Of a stretch of DNA of 64,000 bases, positions 1-9,505 are shown piece by piece. This stretch comes from Motiliproteus sp. MSK22-1 (GTDB taxonomy: Bacteria; Pseudomonadota; Gammaproteobacteria; Pseudomonadales; Balneatricaceae). The notes below the pieces were generated by a model. The model was not told where the DNA came from. It was given only the letters and a program-made list of their open reading frames with translations, and did not search any database. The stretch's first letter is position 1. Every line of letters starts with the position of its first letter. The translations under genes and the position numbers were made by a program. The stretch lies in the NCBI RefSeq assembly GCF_001968815.1, contig NZ_MIEQ01000044.1:496001-560000 (forward strand), in the 5' to 3' direction.

Positions 1-756
1 GATAACCAGCGGGAAAAAATACAGCAGCTCACTGCCCTCCAGCGACCCCGGCAGAATAAAACGTCCGGGCTGTATCAGACTTAATTTTTGTGATTGCTCT
101 CTGAAACTACTCAGTAAACCCCGGTACTGTTCGCTCAACGCCTTGATTCGGGATTCATCCGCAATCCCGCAGCTATCAAAAGAAGAAACTGCCTCTAACC
201 ATTTAACCGCCAGACTCTTTCTCGGCTCTTTGCCCAGCAACTCCCGTTGCTGCTGGCTCCACTCTCGGTAAGATAGCTGTAACAGCGGTAAATCCAATAA
301 CCACTCGCCAGGATAGTCGATGATATCGAGATAAAGAGTGGCTGACTCACTAACCAATCGGTGCAGGCGGCTTCGTGGCCGGTAACGTATGGCCAAACGA
401 ACCGAAGACAGATCACAGGTGGAAGCTGGCCACCCGGGCGGCTCGTTGTTTAAGGCCTGCAACCCCTGCTGATAAGGAAACTGTGGGGTATCCGTATCGG
501 CATTCAGCTGCTTGACGGCAAGAATACGGCTGTCATTACAGGCGTGAAAAAAAGGCAGCGCTCTGGATTCATGAGATTGCAATAACTGATCAACCAACGC
601 GGTAATAAATACAGTCTTACCACTTTGACTTAACCCTGTCACCGCAAGGCGAATGTGCCGATCAAGTCCAGTATTCACCGCATCTCGGATCTGCCTTTTG
701 GCCCTATCCAAGTTTTCCGAACTAAGTAGTGCCGATAATCGGTTATTCAAAGTCAT
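1..756 (-). CDS. ycjX: YcjX family P-loop ATPase (partial, C-terminus missing)
   Basis: The ATG is at 756 on the minus strand and 252 codons are open to the left edge, so the C-terminal part is outside the window. The N-terminus reads MTLNNRLSALLSSENLDRAK and is followed by a Walker A motif GLSQSGKT at residues 41-48 in the context RLAVTGLSQSGKTVFIT. That context is characteristic of the YcjX/DUF463 family, nucleotide-binding proteins often associated with stress responses. Further on, LYLDIIDYPGEWLLDLPLL has the family DYPGEWLLDLPLL signature. The family usually sits next to ycjF, which would lie beyond the left edge. The biochemical role of YcjX is not well established; the family call is firm. 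Confidence 0.9.
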   Translation of the reverse strand, partial: MTLNNRLSALLSSENLDRAKRQIRDAVNTGLDRHIRLAVTGLSQSGKTVFITALVDQLLQSHESRALPFFHACNDSRILAVKQLNADTDTPQFPYQQGLQALNNEPPGWPASTCDLSSVRLAIRYRPRSRLHRLVSESATLYLDIIDYPGEWLLDLPLLQLSYREWSQQQRELLGKEPRKSLAVKWLEAVSSFDSCGIADESRIKALSEQYRGLLSSFREQSQKLSLIQPGRFILPGSLEGSELLYFFPLVI

Positions 757-1176
757 CCCTTTCCCAATCAACATTCAGAGTGTGACCAGCTCAGATTTTG
801 AACACCACCACTGACTGAACCGTTTAATATTTACGCCGACCCGAGGTTTCGATCAGTTAACACCAAAAAGGGCTGATATCTCAAAACAAATCTGCAGCAA
901 TCGCCAATGATCTATATAACTGTATGGTTTACCATTATATAATGTGCTCGAAATTGGCTACCTACCCTCTTCTATGGGGTTGAGCGGGCTGATTTCAATT
1001 CTGATGAAGTATGTCGTAGAACATACCCTGTCAACACAACGGATAATGCGGGTTACTCAGCTGGGCCTAGACGCTCGGACTTGGTTGCGCTTATTCGTTA
1101 CGCGCATTCATTTCCGCCCCTTGGTTCAGCCGTTAACTCAATACGTTAACTGTCCATAATTCGGGGAAAATAATCC
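757..1176. other. Intergenic region between ycjX and maeB
   Basis: About 420 bases separate two divergently read genes. It should hold both promoters. A perfect TATAAT hexamer lies at 938-943 on the plus strand, but no good -35 hexamer is seen 16-18 bases upstream, so it is a weak candidate promoter for maeB. The open frame at 944-1159 has no convincing ribosome site or family resemblance and is not called. No terminator-like hairpin or repeat was found. Confidence 0.5.
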
Positions 1177-3459
1177 ATGGCAAGCAACTTTGATGAAGAG
1201 GCTCTGCTCTACCATCGTACTGCGCCAGCCGGAAAACTCGCTATTGTCGCCACTAAACCAATGGCCACTCAACAAGACCTGGCTCTCGCCTACTCTCCAG
1301 GAGTAGCCTCAGCATGCCTGGAGATCGTTCGCGATACAGCAGAGGCCTCAACCGTTACCGCCCGCAGTAATCTCGTCGGTGTGATTACCAACGGTACGGC
1401 TGTACTGGGGCTGGGCTCGATAGGCGCTCTGGCATCGAAACCGGTAATGGAAGGCAAAGCCGTTTTATTCAAGAAATTCTCCAATATCGATGTTTTTGAT
1501 ATCGAAATTGACGAAACTGATCCACACAAGTTTATTGAGACCGTCGCTCGCTTAGAACCCACCTTTGGCGGCATTAACCTTGAAGATATCAAGGCACCTG
1601 AGTGTTTTATTATCGAGAAAGCGCTCAAAGAGCAAATGAATATTCCGGTGTTTCATGATGACCAGCATGGTACGGCAATTGTTGCAGGTGCTGCTGTCTT
1701 TAACGGACTGAGAGTCGTTAACAAGAGTATTGCCGATATCAAACTGGTGGCATCCGGGGCCGGAGCTGCAGCTCTATCCTGCCTGGATCTGCTGGTCAAT
1801 ATGGGGGTGCGCAAAGAGAATATTACCGTCACAGACATTGCCGGAGTTGTCTATGAAGGGCGAACGGAGGTCATGGATCCGTACAAAGCCCGCTATGCGC
1901 AAAAGACCGATGCTCGAACGCTGGGGGAGGTCATTGAGGGTGCCGATGTCTTTCTTGGCCTGTCCGCCCCCGGTGTACTGAAGCCGGAAATGGTTGAAAA
2001 AATGGCGGATAGGCCGATTATCCTGGCTCTGGCAAATCCCACACCAGAAATCTTACCCGAAGAGGTCAAGGCCGTTCGCCCGGACGCGGTGATCGCCACA
2101 GGACGTTCAGACTATCCAAATCAGGTCAATAATGTACTCTGCTTCCCGTTTATCTTCAGGGGGGCTCTGGACGTAGGGGCAACGACCATCAATGAGGAGA
2201 TGAAGGTTGCCTGTGTCAAAGCGTTAGCTGACCTGTCCACGGCAGAAACAACCGACCGCGTACAAAAGGCCTACGGTGGCGCACCTCTTAAGTTTGGAGC
2301 TGATTATTTAATTCCGAAACCATTTGACCCTCGATTAATCAGTGTTGTGGCACCTGCTGTGGCGAAGGCCGCAATGGAAACCGGTGTAGCCACTCGTCCG
2401 ATTAATGACCTGGAAGCTTATCGTTATGGTCTGGCTCGTTATGCCTACCGCTCCAGTCAGGTCATGGGTCCAATAATTGAGCGGGCAAAAAAATCCCCTA
2501 AGCGTGTCGTCTTTGCCGAAGGAGAAAGTACCCGCGTACTCAGGGCAGCACAGCAAGCTGTTGACGAAGGTATCGCCAAACCGATTTTGGTAGGCCGGCC
2601 TGATGTCATTAAAGAAGTAACAACAGAGCTACAGCTGCGTATTCGCGATGGCGTTGATATCGAAGTCATCAACCCCCTTGGTGGGGACTGGTTTGACGGC
2701 TATGTTCATGATTATCTGACAATTATGGGCCGCAAGGGTATTTCTCCAGCAGAAGCCAAAAGCATAATGTCAACGCAGAATACCGCTATCGCCTGCATAA
2801 TGGTTCAACGAGGTGATGCTGATGCAATGATCTGTGGTGCCCATGGTCGTTTCAGGCTGCACCTGAAGCATGTCAGGGATATTATCGGTATGTCTGAGGG
2901 CATCCACGACCTTTCAACGGTCACAGTACTCAGCTTGCCTACAGGAACGTTCTTTGTTGGTGATACCCATATCACCCCCAATCCAACGGCAGAAGAGATC
3001 GTCGAAATGACTATTCTGGCTGCAGAAGAGGCCCGCAGGTTTGGAATCAACCCTAAGGTTGCACTCCTATCCCATTCGAACTTTGGCACAAATGATCTGG
3101 ACTCATCAGTAAAAATGCGTACTGCTCGTCAGATGCTGCAACAGCGGGAACCCAGCCTGCTGGTAGACGGTGAAATGCATGCCGATACGGCTATCTCAGA
3201 AGAGCTACGCAAACGGGTTTTTCCCGACTCCCTATTAAAAGGTCAGGCTAATCTGCTGATCATGCCTAATCTTGAGGCGGCACACATATCCTACGGTCTG
3301 ATGAAGACTTTGGGTGGGGGAATTTCTGTTGGGCCTATCCTGATCGGCGCAGCCAAGCCGGTACACGTACTGACGGCCAGTACCAGTGTCCGAAGTACCT
3401 TCAACATGATCGCTGTGGCCGTTGCTGATGCGTCAATGCTGGATGATATTCATGCTTAG
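1177..3459 (+). CDS. maeB: NADP-dependent malic enzyme with C-terminal phosphotransacetylase-like domain
   Basis: The 760-residue protein matches the usual MaeB length. It oxidatively decarboxylates malate to pyruvate, making NADPH, in the cytoplasm. Residues about 1-160 form the malic enzyme N-terminal domain, with [12 protein letters not shown] and [11 protein letters not shown] around the catalytic and metal site. Residues about 160-420 form the NAD(P)-binding domain ([16 protein letters not shown]). Residues about 430-755 form a phosphotransacetylase-like domain ([15 protein letters not shown]), which in MaeB is regulatory rather than catalytic. The ATG at 1177 is preceded by GGGGA. A strong terminator follows, so the gene appears monocistronic. 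Acetyl-CoA control through the C-terminal domain is known for the family and inferred here. Confidence 0.95.
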   Translation: MASNFDEEALLYHRTAPAGKLAIVATKPMATQQDLALAYSPGVASACLEIVRDTAEASTVTARSNLVGVITNGTAVLGLGSIGALASKPVMEGKAVLFKKFSNIDVFDIEIDETDPHKFIETVARLEPTFGGINLEDIKAPECFIIEKALKEQMNIPVFHDDQHGTAIVAGAAVFNGLRVVNKSIADIKLVASGAGAAALSCLDLLVNMGVRKENITVTDIAGVVYEGRTEVMDPYKARYAQKTDARTLGEVIEGADVFLGLSAPGVLKPEMVEKMADRPIILALANPTPEILPEEVKAVRPDAVIATGRSDYPNQVNNVLCFPFIFRGALDVGATTINEEMKVACVKALADLSTAETTDRVQKAYGGAPLKFGADYLIPKPFDPRLISVVAPAVAKAAMETGVATRPINDLEAYRYGLARYAYRSSQVMGPIIERAKKSPKRVVFAEGESTRVLRAAQQAVDEGIAKPILVGRPDVIKEVTTELQLRIRDGVDIEVINPLGGDWFDGYVHDYLTIMGRKGISPAEAKSIMSTQNTAIACIMVQRGDADAMICGAHGRFRLHLKHVRDIIGMSEGIHDLSTVTVLSLPTGTFFVGDTHITPNPTAEEIVEMTILAAEEARRFGINPKVALLSHSNFGTNDLDSSVKMRTARQMLQQREPSLLVDGEMHADTAISEELRKRVFPDSLLKGQANLLIMPNLEAAHISYGLMKTLGGGISVGPILIGAAKPVHVLTASTSVRSTFNMIAVAVADASMLDDIHA

Positions 3460-3527
3460 GGTTTTACCCGCTGATTATTCGCTCAGGTGAACGAACCATC
3501 GTTTGGCTGAATTAGCAGAAAAACAGG

Positions 3528-3561
3528 CACCGACTGCCGTTGATGCAGTCGGTGTTTTTTT
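3528..3561 (+). terminator. Rho-independent terminator of maeB
   Basis: A perfect 10-bp stem CACCGACTGC / GCAGTCGGTG with a 7-base loop is followed directly by seven T residues, 69 bases after the maeB stop codon. Confidence 0.93.
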
Positions 3562-3679
3562 GCCTATATTTTCTCAACTCCATTATTTCTCCACTTTCTT
3601 TCCTTTCTCTCTCCAATTCCTCAAGCCCGAATCCTGATGTAATTCAGTTATCAACTGATGACACCTAAGGAATACAGCC

Positions 3680-4477
3680 ATGAAGAATTTGCCAGCCATC
3701 AGCCTGTTCGCAGCATCACTGGTTATCGCCCCTTCCCCCGCTCTGGCCGCTGAGGTCATTCAATCGGCACCACTTGCTGCAATAGAAAATCAGCAACAGG
3801 GATTAGGGCTGGGAACAGTAGTCGGTGCCATTGTTGCGGGCCCTGTTGGCGCCGTAATTGGAGCGGGGTTTGGTGGAGTTGCAGGTTGGGGAACAGGCAT
3901 GGAACAAGCTTATCAAGGCTCCCAATCAGAATTAAGGGCGCAAAAAGCGCAGCTACAGCGCAGTCAGACAGCGCTTAAAAAATCCCAGACAGCGCTCCTC
4001 AACGCAAACGCCCATCGTCAACCAATAAAACCTCAACTTGCTGAACAGCGTGCAAATCAACCATTCAATGAAAACAATGAATCTCAATTAAGCGCTCTGC
4101 TGAAAACCATCACTATCGATTTTCACTTCCAGACCAATAGCGCGGTCGTTGAACCCCACTACTACCCACGCCTGAAAGCGATGGCTGCTCAACTACAAAC
4201 CCATCCGGAAATTCAGCTGCATCTCACCGGATATGCCGACCACCGGGGCAATCGTCAATACAACCTGACCCTGGCTGAGAATCGAGCCCGGGCCCTAAGC
4301 TCCTTACTGATAAATCATGGCTTAGACCCTCAAAAAATCAGCCTCTCAATAAAAGGGGAAGAAAATGCCCTATCCACTCAAAATTCAGGGTTATTACCCT
4401 TCGATAGAAAAGTGGAAATCAGATTCAGGTTTGCTCCCACCGCTCACCCCATCGCCAGCAGAGGACTGATCCTATGA
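3680..4477 (+). CDS. pdsO: Sortase-associated OmpA-like protein (PdsO)
   Basis: The 265-residue protein begins with a signal peptide ending near ALAAE (residue 25). A glycine-zipper stretch follows (GLGLGTVVGAIVAGPVGAV, about residues 42-60), then a Q/K/S-rich coiled-coil linker (about 75-130), then an OmpA-type peptidoglycan-binding domain (about 140-250) with GYADHRGNRQYN and ENRARAL. This architecture, placed directly upstream of a VIT/VWA sortase substrate and a class GN sortase, is that of PdsO in the proteobacterial dedicated sortase system. It probably acts in the outer membrane or periplasm, tethered to peptidoglycan. The ATG at 3680 has AAGGAA upstream. Its stop overlaps the next start (ATGA), indicating translational coupling. 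Confidence 0.85.
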   Translation: MKNLPAISLFAASLVIAPSPALAAEVIQSAPLAAIENQQQGLGLGTVVGAIVAGPVGAVIGAGFGGVAGWGTGMEQAYQGSQSELRAQKAQLQRSQTALKKSQTALLNANAHRQPIKPQLAEQRANQPFNENNESQLSALLKTITIDFHFQTNSAVVEPHYYPRLKAMAAQLQTHPEIQLHLTGYADHRGNRQYNLTLAENRARALSSLLINHGLDPQKISLSIKGEENALSTQNSGLLPFDRKVEIRFRFAPTAHPIASRGLIL

Positions 4478-4698
4478 AATGCTTCGTACCTGCCACTGAC
4501 GAAATGCTGTTCAACAGCAATGACCTGAAACACTACCAATTAGTGCCCTACAACAACGAGTATGTCTATCTAAAGGACGCAGATATCCACATTTTGGAGA
4601 ATAAAGACCCCGAAAACAGAACGGTTGACAGCAAGAATCAACAAAACAATCAGGAGAAGCACCTGTACCGCAAAAATCAGAAAAGGGTTCAACCATGA
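4474..4698 (+). CDS. Unknown 74-residue protein inside the sortase operon
   Basis: I do not recognise this protein. It starts in an ATGA overlap with the stop of pdsO and ends in a second ATGA overlap with the start of the sortase substrate gene. AGAGGA lies at a proper distance upstream of its start. This double coupling argues strongly for a translated gene. There is no signal peptide or membrane segment. The N-terminal half (MKCFVPATDEMLFNSNDLKH) looks folded and has one Cys; the C-terminal half is rich in N, Q, K and R and likely disordered. It could be a cytoplasmic accessory or regulator of the sortase system. Function is unknown and the operon link is inference. Confidence 0.72.
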   Translation: MKCFVPATDEMLFNSNDLKHYQLVPYNNEYVYLKDADIHILENKDPENRTVDSKNQQNNQEKHLYRKNQKRVQP

Positions 4699-6983
4699 GC
4701 AGATTAAACAAGCAATCAAAGGCTTTGAGGTATTTTATTTGCTCGACAACAGCTCATATAACAACCTATGTTGCGTCGCTGGGTATAGCGTTGCTGTCAA
4801 TCCATGCGGTTGCTCAAAGCCAGATATCTGATCTGGGCGAGCTAATGCTACAGGGGCAGGACAACAGTATCCAATCAGCATTGTTACAACAAACCAGGGT
4901 ACATTTTTCAATCTCAGGCATGCTGGTTCGCTCAAGCGTGAGCCAGTCCTTCAGGAATGACAGCAATGCCTGGGTGGAAGGAATTTACAGTTTTCCCTTG
5001 CCAGAAAAGGCAGCAGTGGACCACTTAAGAATGAAAGTGGGAGAACGCATCATTGAAGGCCAGATTAAGGAGCGAAACCAAGCTCGAAAAACCTACGATA
5101 AAGCCAAACAAAGAGGCCAGCGAGCCAGCCTGATTGAGCAACAGCGCCCCAATATATTTACCACCTCGGTCGCCAATATCGGTCCAGGTGAAACGGTTGA
5201 AATTGAAATCGAGTATCAGCAACTGGCCCATTATGACAGCGGCCAGTTCAGGCTTCGGTTTCCCATGGTCGTTGCACCGCGTTACATCCCCGGAAAATCC
5301 CCTATCAGTATCCAGGCCGACCACAACGGCCTAAACGGAAATGATAATCCGGGGGAAACCCTACCCTCGGCAACAGCATCTTCATCAATAGCCACTATCT
5401 TACAGGATCAGAATAAAGTCCGGGTCATTGAAAGCACTACCTTGGGCTGGAGCCTACCAACGGATCAGGTTCCTGACGCCCATCGTATTACGCCTCCTGT
5501 TGCGCAACCAGGAGAGTATATTCCTCATCGAGTAACGATCAGCGCGGACATTAAAGCTGGATTTCCGCTACAGGCCATATCCAGCAGTTATCAGCCGATA
5601 AAAACAGTACATTTATCCACCTCAGAAGCCTCTATACGGTTAGCGCAAGAATCTGTTCCTGCCGACAGCGACTTTGAACTGATTTGGACTCCAGAGCTGG
5701 GTATCGGCCCTCAGGCTGCTCTGCTGAGTCAACAAAAGGAAGATCCCACAGGGAAAAAACAACACTACGGCTTATTGATGGTCCTGCCCCCATCACATGA
5801 AACCCAACAGCAGGTTTTACCAAAATCAATGACGCTGGTTCTGGATATTTCAGGATCCATGCACGGAAGCTCTATCGAACAGGCCAAACTCAGCATACTT
5901 CGAGCGATTGCTCACCTAAACGACAAGGATCGGTTCAACCTGATCGTATTCAATAACCAAACACGGAGCCTGTACCCCAGCCCCATGACAGCCTCCAAAG
6001 AAAACCGTGCTAAAGCGATTCAGTTTATTCACTCCTTAAATGCCAACGGCGGTACCGAAATGGCCGCTGCCATTAGACGCGCACTGAATCAACCTGATCA
6101 GCCCGGTTATGTTGAACAGGTATTGTTTATCACCGATGGTTCCGTCGGCAATGAAGACGCACTGTTCAAGCTGATCAAAAACAGTCTGAAACAGCAAAGA
6201 CTGTTTACCGTCGGAATAGGCTCCGCTCCCAATAGTCACTTTATGAATAAAGCCGCACAATTAGGTAAGGGGACTTTCACTTACGTAGGAAGCACTGATG
6301 AGGTGAAAAAAAAGATGGATACACTGTTCAATAAACTGGGGACCCCGCAATTAACAGATATTCAGATCAACGGACCTGAAATGCTGGTCTACCCAGATCG
6401 AATTCCTGACCTTTACCTTGGTGAGCCGCTATTAATCAGTTTTCGCGGTACCCAGTTCCCCAAAAAACTACAGTTAAGTGGTAAGCAGGGAGCACAAACC
6501 TGGCAACAAACCGTAGTTCTTAAGCAGTCCTCTGAGACAACCCATCACATGGATCAGGATAACTCTGCGGTATCGGTTCTATGGGCCAGAAGGCGCATTG
6601 CCTCTCGGATGGATGACTACCGACAACTCAGCCCCTCCGAAGAGCGGGAAAATATCCGTTCTGAAATCATTCAAACGGCTCTGGAACACCATCTGGTATC
6701 AAAATTCACCAGTCTTGTTGCCGTGGATATCACTCCCATTCGACCTGACAATGCCGATCTCAATAGCCAATCCATCAAAACAGAGTTTCCTAAGGGCTGG
6801 ACTCAAGGAAAAGTATTCAGGATGGCAAAAACAGCAACGCCAGCCCCATTAAATATGCTGATTGGAACGATTTTGCTAGTGCTTGCAGCGCTAATAAAGC
6901 TGGGACAATACCGACCTGGTCGAACACCCTTGGTTATTTTTTCAGCGGCTTCTTCAAGTGCTTCACCATATCGCAGCGAATAG
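4695..6983 (+). CDS. Marine proteobacterial sortase target protein (VIT and VWA domains)
   Basis: The 762-residue precursor has a hydrophobic signal segment (about 22-40, ending AVAQ). A VIT domain spans about 60-195 (GIYSFPLPEKAAVDHLRMKV). A von Willebrand A domain spans about 378-550 with a complete MIDAS: D384, S386 and S388 in DISGS, T454 in GGTE, and D481 in ITDGS. At the C-terminus lies MAKTATPAP (710-718), a hydrophobic helix (about 718-735) and a tail with K and R. This is the layout of the dedicated substrate of Gram-negative class GN sortases. The family motif is LPxTA-like; here the L and P positions read M and A, which may weaken sorting. The protein is probably exported and processed or anchored by the adjacent sortase. 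AAAGGG precedes the ATG. Confidence 0.85.
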   Translation: MSRLNKQSKALRYFICSTTAHITTYVASLGIALLSIHAVAQSQISDLGELMLQGQDNSIQSALLQQTRVHFSISGMLVRSSVSQSFRNDSNAWVEGIYSFPLPEKAAVDHLRMKVGERIIEGQIKERNQARKTYDKAKQRGQRASLIEQQRPNIFTTSVANIGPGETVEIEIEYQQLAHYDSGQFRLRFPMVVAPRYIPGKSPISIQADHNGLNGNDNPGETLPSATASSSIATILQDQNKVRVIESTTLGWSLPTDQVPDAHRITPPVAQPGEYIPHRVTISADIKAGFPLQAISSSYQPIKTVHLSTSEASIRLAQESVPADSDFELIWTPELGIGPQAALLSQQKEDPTGKKQHYGLLMVLPPSHETQQQVLPKSMTLVLDISGSMHGSSIEQAKLSILRAIAHLNDKDRFNLIVFNNQTRSLYPSPMTASKENRAKAIQFIHSLNANGGTEMAAAIRRALNQPDQPGYVEQVLFITDGSVGNEDALFKLIKNSLKQQRLFTVGIGSAPNSHFMNKAAQLGKGTFTYVGSTDEVKKKMDTLFNKLGTPQLTDIQINGPEMLVYPDRIPDLYLGEPLLISFRGTQFPKKLQLSGKQGAQTWQQTVVLKQSSETTHHMDQDNSAVSVLWARRRIASRMDDYRQLSPSEERENIRSEIIQTALEHHLVSKFTSLVAVDITPIRPDNADLNSQSIKTEFPKGWTQGKVFRMAKTATPAPLNMLIGTILLVLAALIKLGQYRPGRTPLVIFSAASSSASPYRSE

Positions 6984-6994
6984 GGAATAAACTG

Positions 6995-7585
6995 ATGTTG
7001 AGAGCACTTATCCTGGTACTGATAATAACTGGTGTATGGCAACTAACCAGCGGCAGCTGGATCTGGGTAAAAGCAATGCTCGCGCAACGATTATTGGAAT
7101 ACTCCTGGCAACAGCTGCACTTAAGTAAAACACCTCAGAAACCCTGGCCTTGGGCTGACACCTATGCGACCGCTCGATTAAGAGTCCCCAGTCTGGAGGT
7201 TGATCAAATCGTTCTGGCAGGAGACAGCGGCCGAACCCTTGCCTTCGGTCCCGGCCACAACAGCGGTAGTGCATCTCCGGGGACAGCAGGGCTGTCGATC
7301 ATCAGCGGCCACAGGGATACCCATTTCCGCTTTCTGCAAATGCTGGAGATAGGACACCATATTCAGCTGCACACCAAGGAAGGGAGTGCCAATTATCAAG
7401 TTAGCAGGGTTGAAGTTGTGGACAGCTCCCAGACCAGCATAGCTGACAGAAGCGAAGACCCTGGCCTGCTGTTGGTGACCTGTTATCCCTTTGACAGCAT
7501 TGCTGGTGGAGGCCCCTTACGTTATCTGGTTTGGGCGGATGGAGTTGATCACCTAAATTCGAAACCGCCCAATAAGCTCTTGTAA
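6995..7585 (+). CDS. Class GN (marine proteobacterial) sortase
   Basis: This 196-residue transpeptidase has an N-terminal membrane anchor (about residues 4-20) and a sortase fold. Catalytic residues are visible: His106 in SGHRDTHF, Cys163 in VTCYPF and Arg176 in PLRYLVW. Its length and motifs fit the Gram-negative class GN sortases that usually serve one substrate encoded just upstream, as here. Only 11 bases separate it from the substrate gene and AGGGA precedes its ATG. The usual two-component partners PdsS and PdsR are not adjacent: the next gene is a chemoreceptor on the other strand, whose 3' end overlaps this gene by 33 bases. The active site looks intact, so an active enzyme is likely. 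Confidence 0.9.
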   Translation: MLRALILVLIITGVWQLTSGSWIWVKAMLAQRLLEYSWQQLHLSKTPQKPWPWADTYATARLRVPSLEVDQIVLAGDSGRTLAFGPGHNSGSASPGTAGLSIISGHRDTHFRFLQMLEIGHHIQLHTKEGSANYQVSRVEVVDSSQTSIADRSEDPGLLLVTCYPFDSIAGGGPLRYLVWADGVDHLNSKPPNKLL

Positions 7586-9244
7586 CCTTGACGCCAACTC
7601 TGCCAACTGCTTACTGCTGTGAGCAGTTGTCTGGGCAACCTCAGCCGTTTCATGGGTTACCTCGCTGATATTATGGATACTATTCTGTATCTCCTGAGAC
7701 ACCGCTCCCTGCTCTTCCGTGGCACTGGCTATCTGCCGGTTCTGATCAAGAATCTGACTGATTGCAGTATGAATCTGGGACAGTGCAATCGTGGCATCTC
7801 CTACCGTTTCAACACCACCAGCGGCCTTTGCCCTGCCTCGCTCCATCACAGAAACAGCATCATCAGTCCCCTGCTGCAACTTCATCATCATTTCCTGAAT
7901 TTCCTTGGTTGAGTCTTGAGTCCGACTCGCCAGGGACCTGACCTCATCCGCGACAACCGCAAATCCACGTCCCTGCTCACCTGCCCTGGCAGCCTCAATA
8001 GCCGCATTCAGTGCCAATAAATTAGTTTGATCAGCAATGCTGTTGATAACCTCAACTACCGATCCAATATGTTCAGTTTCTCCTTTCAGTGCTGCAATAA
8101 CGTTAGAAGCTTTCTCAACCTCCTCCGCAAGAGAGCCAATAGATTCCATTGTAGTCTCAATAACCTGCTGACCTTGAGAAGTCGCTTCATGAGCCTCTTT
8201 CGCAGAATCCGCTGCTGCAACAGCACTACGGGCAACCTCCTGGATCGTGGCGGTCATTTCATTGACTGAAGTGGCCACAACTTCAGTTTCATTATCCTGA
8301 CGAGATGCAGCATTCTTGGATTGACTGGCCGATTCTGTCATTTGATCAGCCATGCTGGCCACCTGGCTACTGACCGCAGAAGCCTCGCCAATCAGCCCGC
8401 GGATTTTTGCAACAAACGTATTAAAGCTGGAAGCCAAATGACTGATTTCATCATTGCCCGACAATTCCAACTCCCGGGTGAGATCCCCCTCCCCCTCAGC
8501 AATGTCATCCATCGCCGCATTGAGCAAACCCAGCTTCAAGCCAATGGTTCTCTTGAAAACAATAAAAATAGCCGCCAGAATCGATATCAACACCACCACT
8601 AAAACGCCAATAATTTTAAGACTGGTTTCACGACCGGCGGCCAATTGCTCCGCTATATCAGAGTCCACCTGTAATACACCACGAACATCCCCCAGCTTCC
8701 AATCATTCTTTGGTGTATCAGGATGAGCGTTATGGCAAGCAACACAGCCAGGCGCTACCATCAGATCGGCAACGGCCACACTGACTATTTTTTTACCACC
8801 GACTTCCTGTTCACCGACAACCACCGACGTGGGATCTGCCGTCAGCGATTTCCAGGCATTGGCCTGAAACTCATCCAACTTTCTGGAAGCCCGGTTAGGA
8901 AACGGAAAGGCGCTGTAGAGTTTTAATGAAAGCCCTTCCTTTGCAAGCAACTGACTGAGGTCATGAATCATCGTTGCAGGAAGTGGTATTTTACCGGCTT
9001 CATCCTTATGATCGATCGCAGGCCGTATCTCTTTTCCAGCCAGCACCTTTTTAATAATGCTCTTGGTATAATAACCACGTAACGTCTTAAACTGACCTAC
9101 CGTTTTTTGAGCCGACAGCACCACGTTATCAACAGCATTTTTCTCAACCTGCTGTGGGATATAGAAAATCAAAAATAATATTGCTATCACAAACAGCCCG
9201 AGAACCGGGAGTGCCATCTTCCAGAAAAGTCCATGAGTGTTCAT
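7553..9244 (-). CDS. Methyl-accepting chemotaxis protein with CXXCH (c-type heme, Tll0287-like) sensor domain
   Basis: With the ATG at 9244 the protein has 563 residues; an in-frame TTG at 9292 would add 16, but the ATG lies just before the first membrane helix ([18 protein letters not shown]). The periplasmic domain (about 35-205) holds CVACH at 167-171, a covalent heme attachment motif, in the Tll0287-like/DUF3365 setting. A second helix ([20 protein letters not shown]), a HAMP region and a long signalling domain follow, with the conserved hairpin tip ([20 protein letters not shown]). It likely senses redox state, oxygen or another heme ligand and signals to CheA/CheW. No C-terminal pentapeptide for CheR is obvious. 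Its stop overlaps the sortase gene by 33 bases. Confidence 0.88.
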   Translation of the reverse strand: MNTHGLFWKMALPVLGLFVIAILFLIFYIPQQVEKNAVDNVVLSAQKTVGQFKTLRGYYTKSIIKKVLAGKEIRPAIDHKDEAGKIPLPATMIHDLSQLLAKEGLSLKLYSAFPFPNRASRKLDEFQANAWKSLTADPTSVVVGEQEVGGKKIVSVAVADLMVAPGCVACHNAHPDTPKNDWKLGDVRGVLQVDSDIAEQLAAGRETSLKIIGVLVVVLISILAAIFIVFKRTIGLKLGLLNAAMDDIAEGEGDLTRELELSGNDEISHLASSFNTFVAKIRGLIGEASAVSSQVASMADQMTESASQSKNAASRQDNETEVVATSVNEMTATIQEVARSAVAAADSAKEAHEATSQGQQVIETTMESIGSLAEEVEKASNVIAALKGETEHIGSVVEVINSIADQTNLLALNAAIEAARAGEQGRGFAVVADEVRSLASRTQDSTKEIQEMMMKLQQGTDDAVSVMERGRAKAAGGVETVGDATIALSQIHTAISQILDQNRQIASATEEQGAVSQEIQNSIHNISEVTHETAEVAQTTAHSSKQLAELASRLQELIGRFRI

Positions 9245-9342
9245 ATCAACAGTCTCATTGTCAGATTCGAACAATCCGTACTTCACCCTCAAATTGCTGT
9301 AAATATTAAGATTTAAGTAGTCAAGCTTAGAGATCCATTACC

Positions 9343-9415
9343 ACACTTACACCACTGCAGACAGATTATGCTTTAGATAAATCCGACGAACAAAAAGGGT
9401 TAATAGTGTAAGTGT
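9343..9415. repeat. 10-bp inverted repeat in the MCP upstream region
   Basis: ACACTTACAC at 9343-9352 is exactly complementary to GTGTAAGTGT at 9406-9415, with 53 bases between. It lies upstream of the chemoreceptor and downstream of the MocR regulator gene. The spacing is too long for a terminator. It could be a looping operator; no function is shown. Confidence 0.4.
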
Positions 9416-9505
9416 AGATCAAACGACCTGTTCCATGCTGATTCCGGCTCAAAAAGTCTAGCAACAACACCAGCTTACAATGATTGAAGGGTTAACAGAG
9501 ACTTA

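Noticed and set aside
944-1159. 71-codon frame upstream of maeB
   Set aside because: No ribosome site, no family resemblance, and it begins inside the likely promoter TATAAT of maeB.
2335-3089. Several antisense frames inside maeB
   Set aside because: They lie opposite a clear enzyme gene and show no protein-like motifs.
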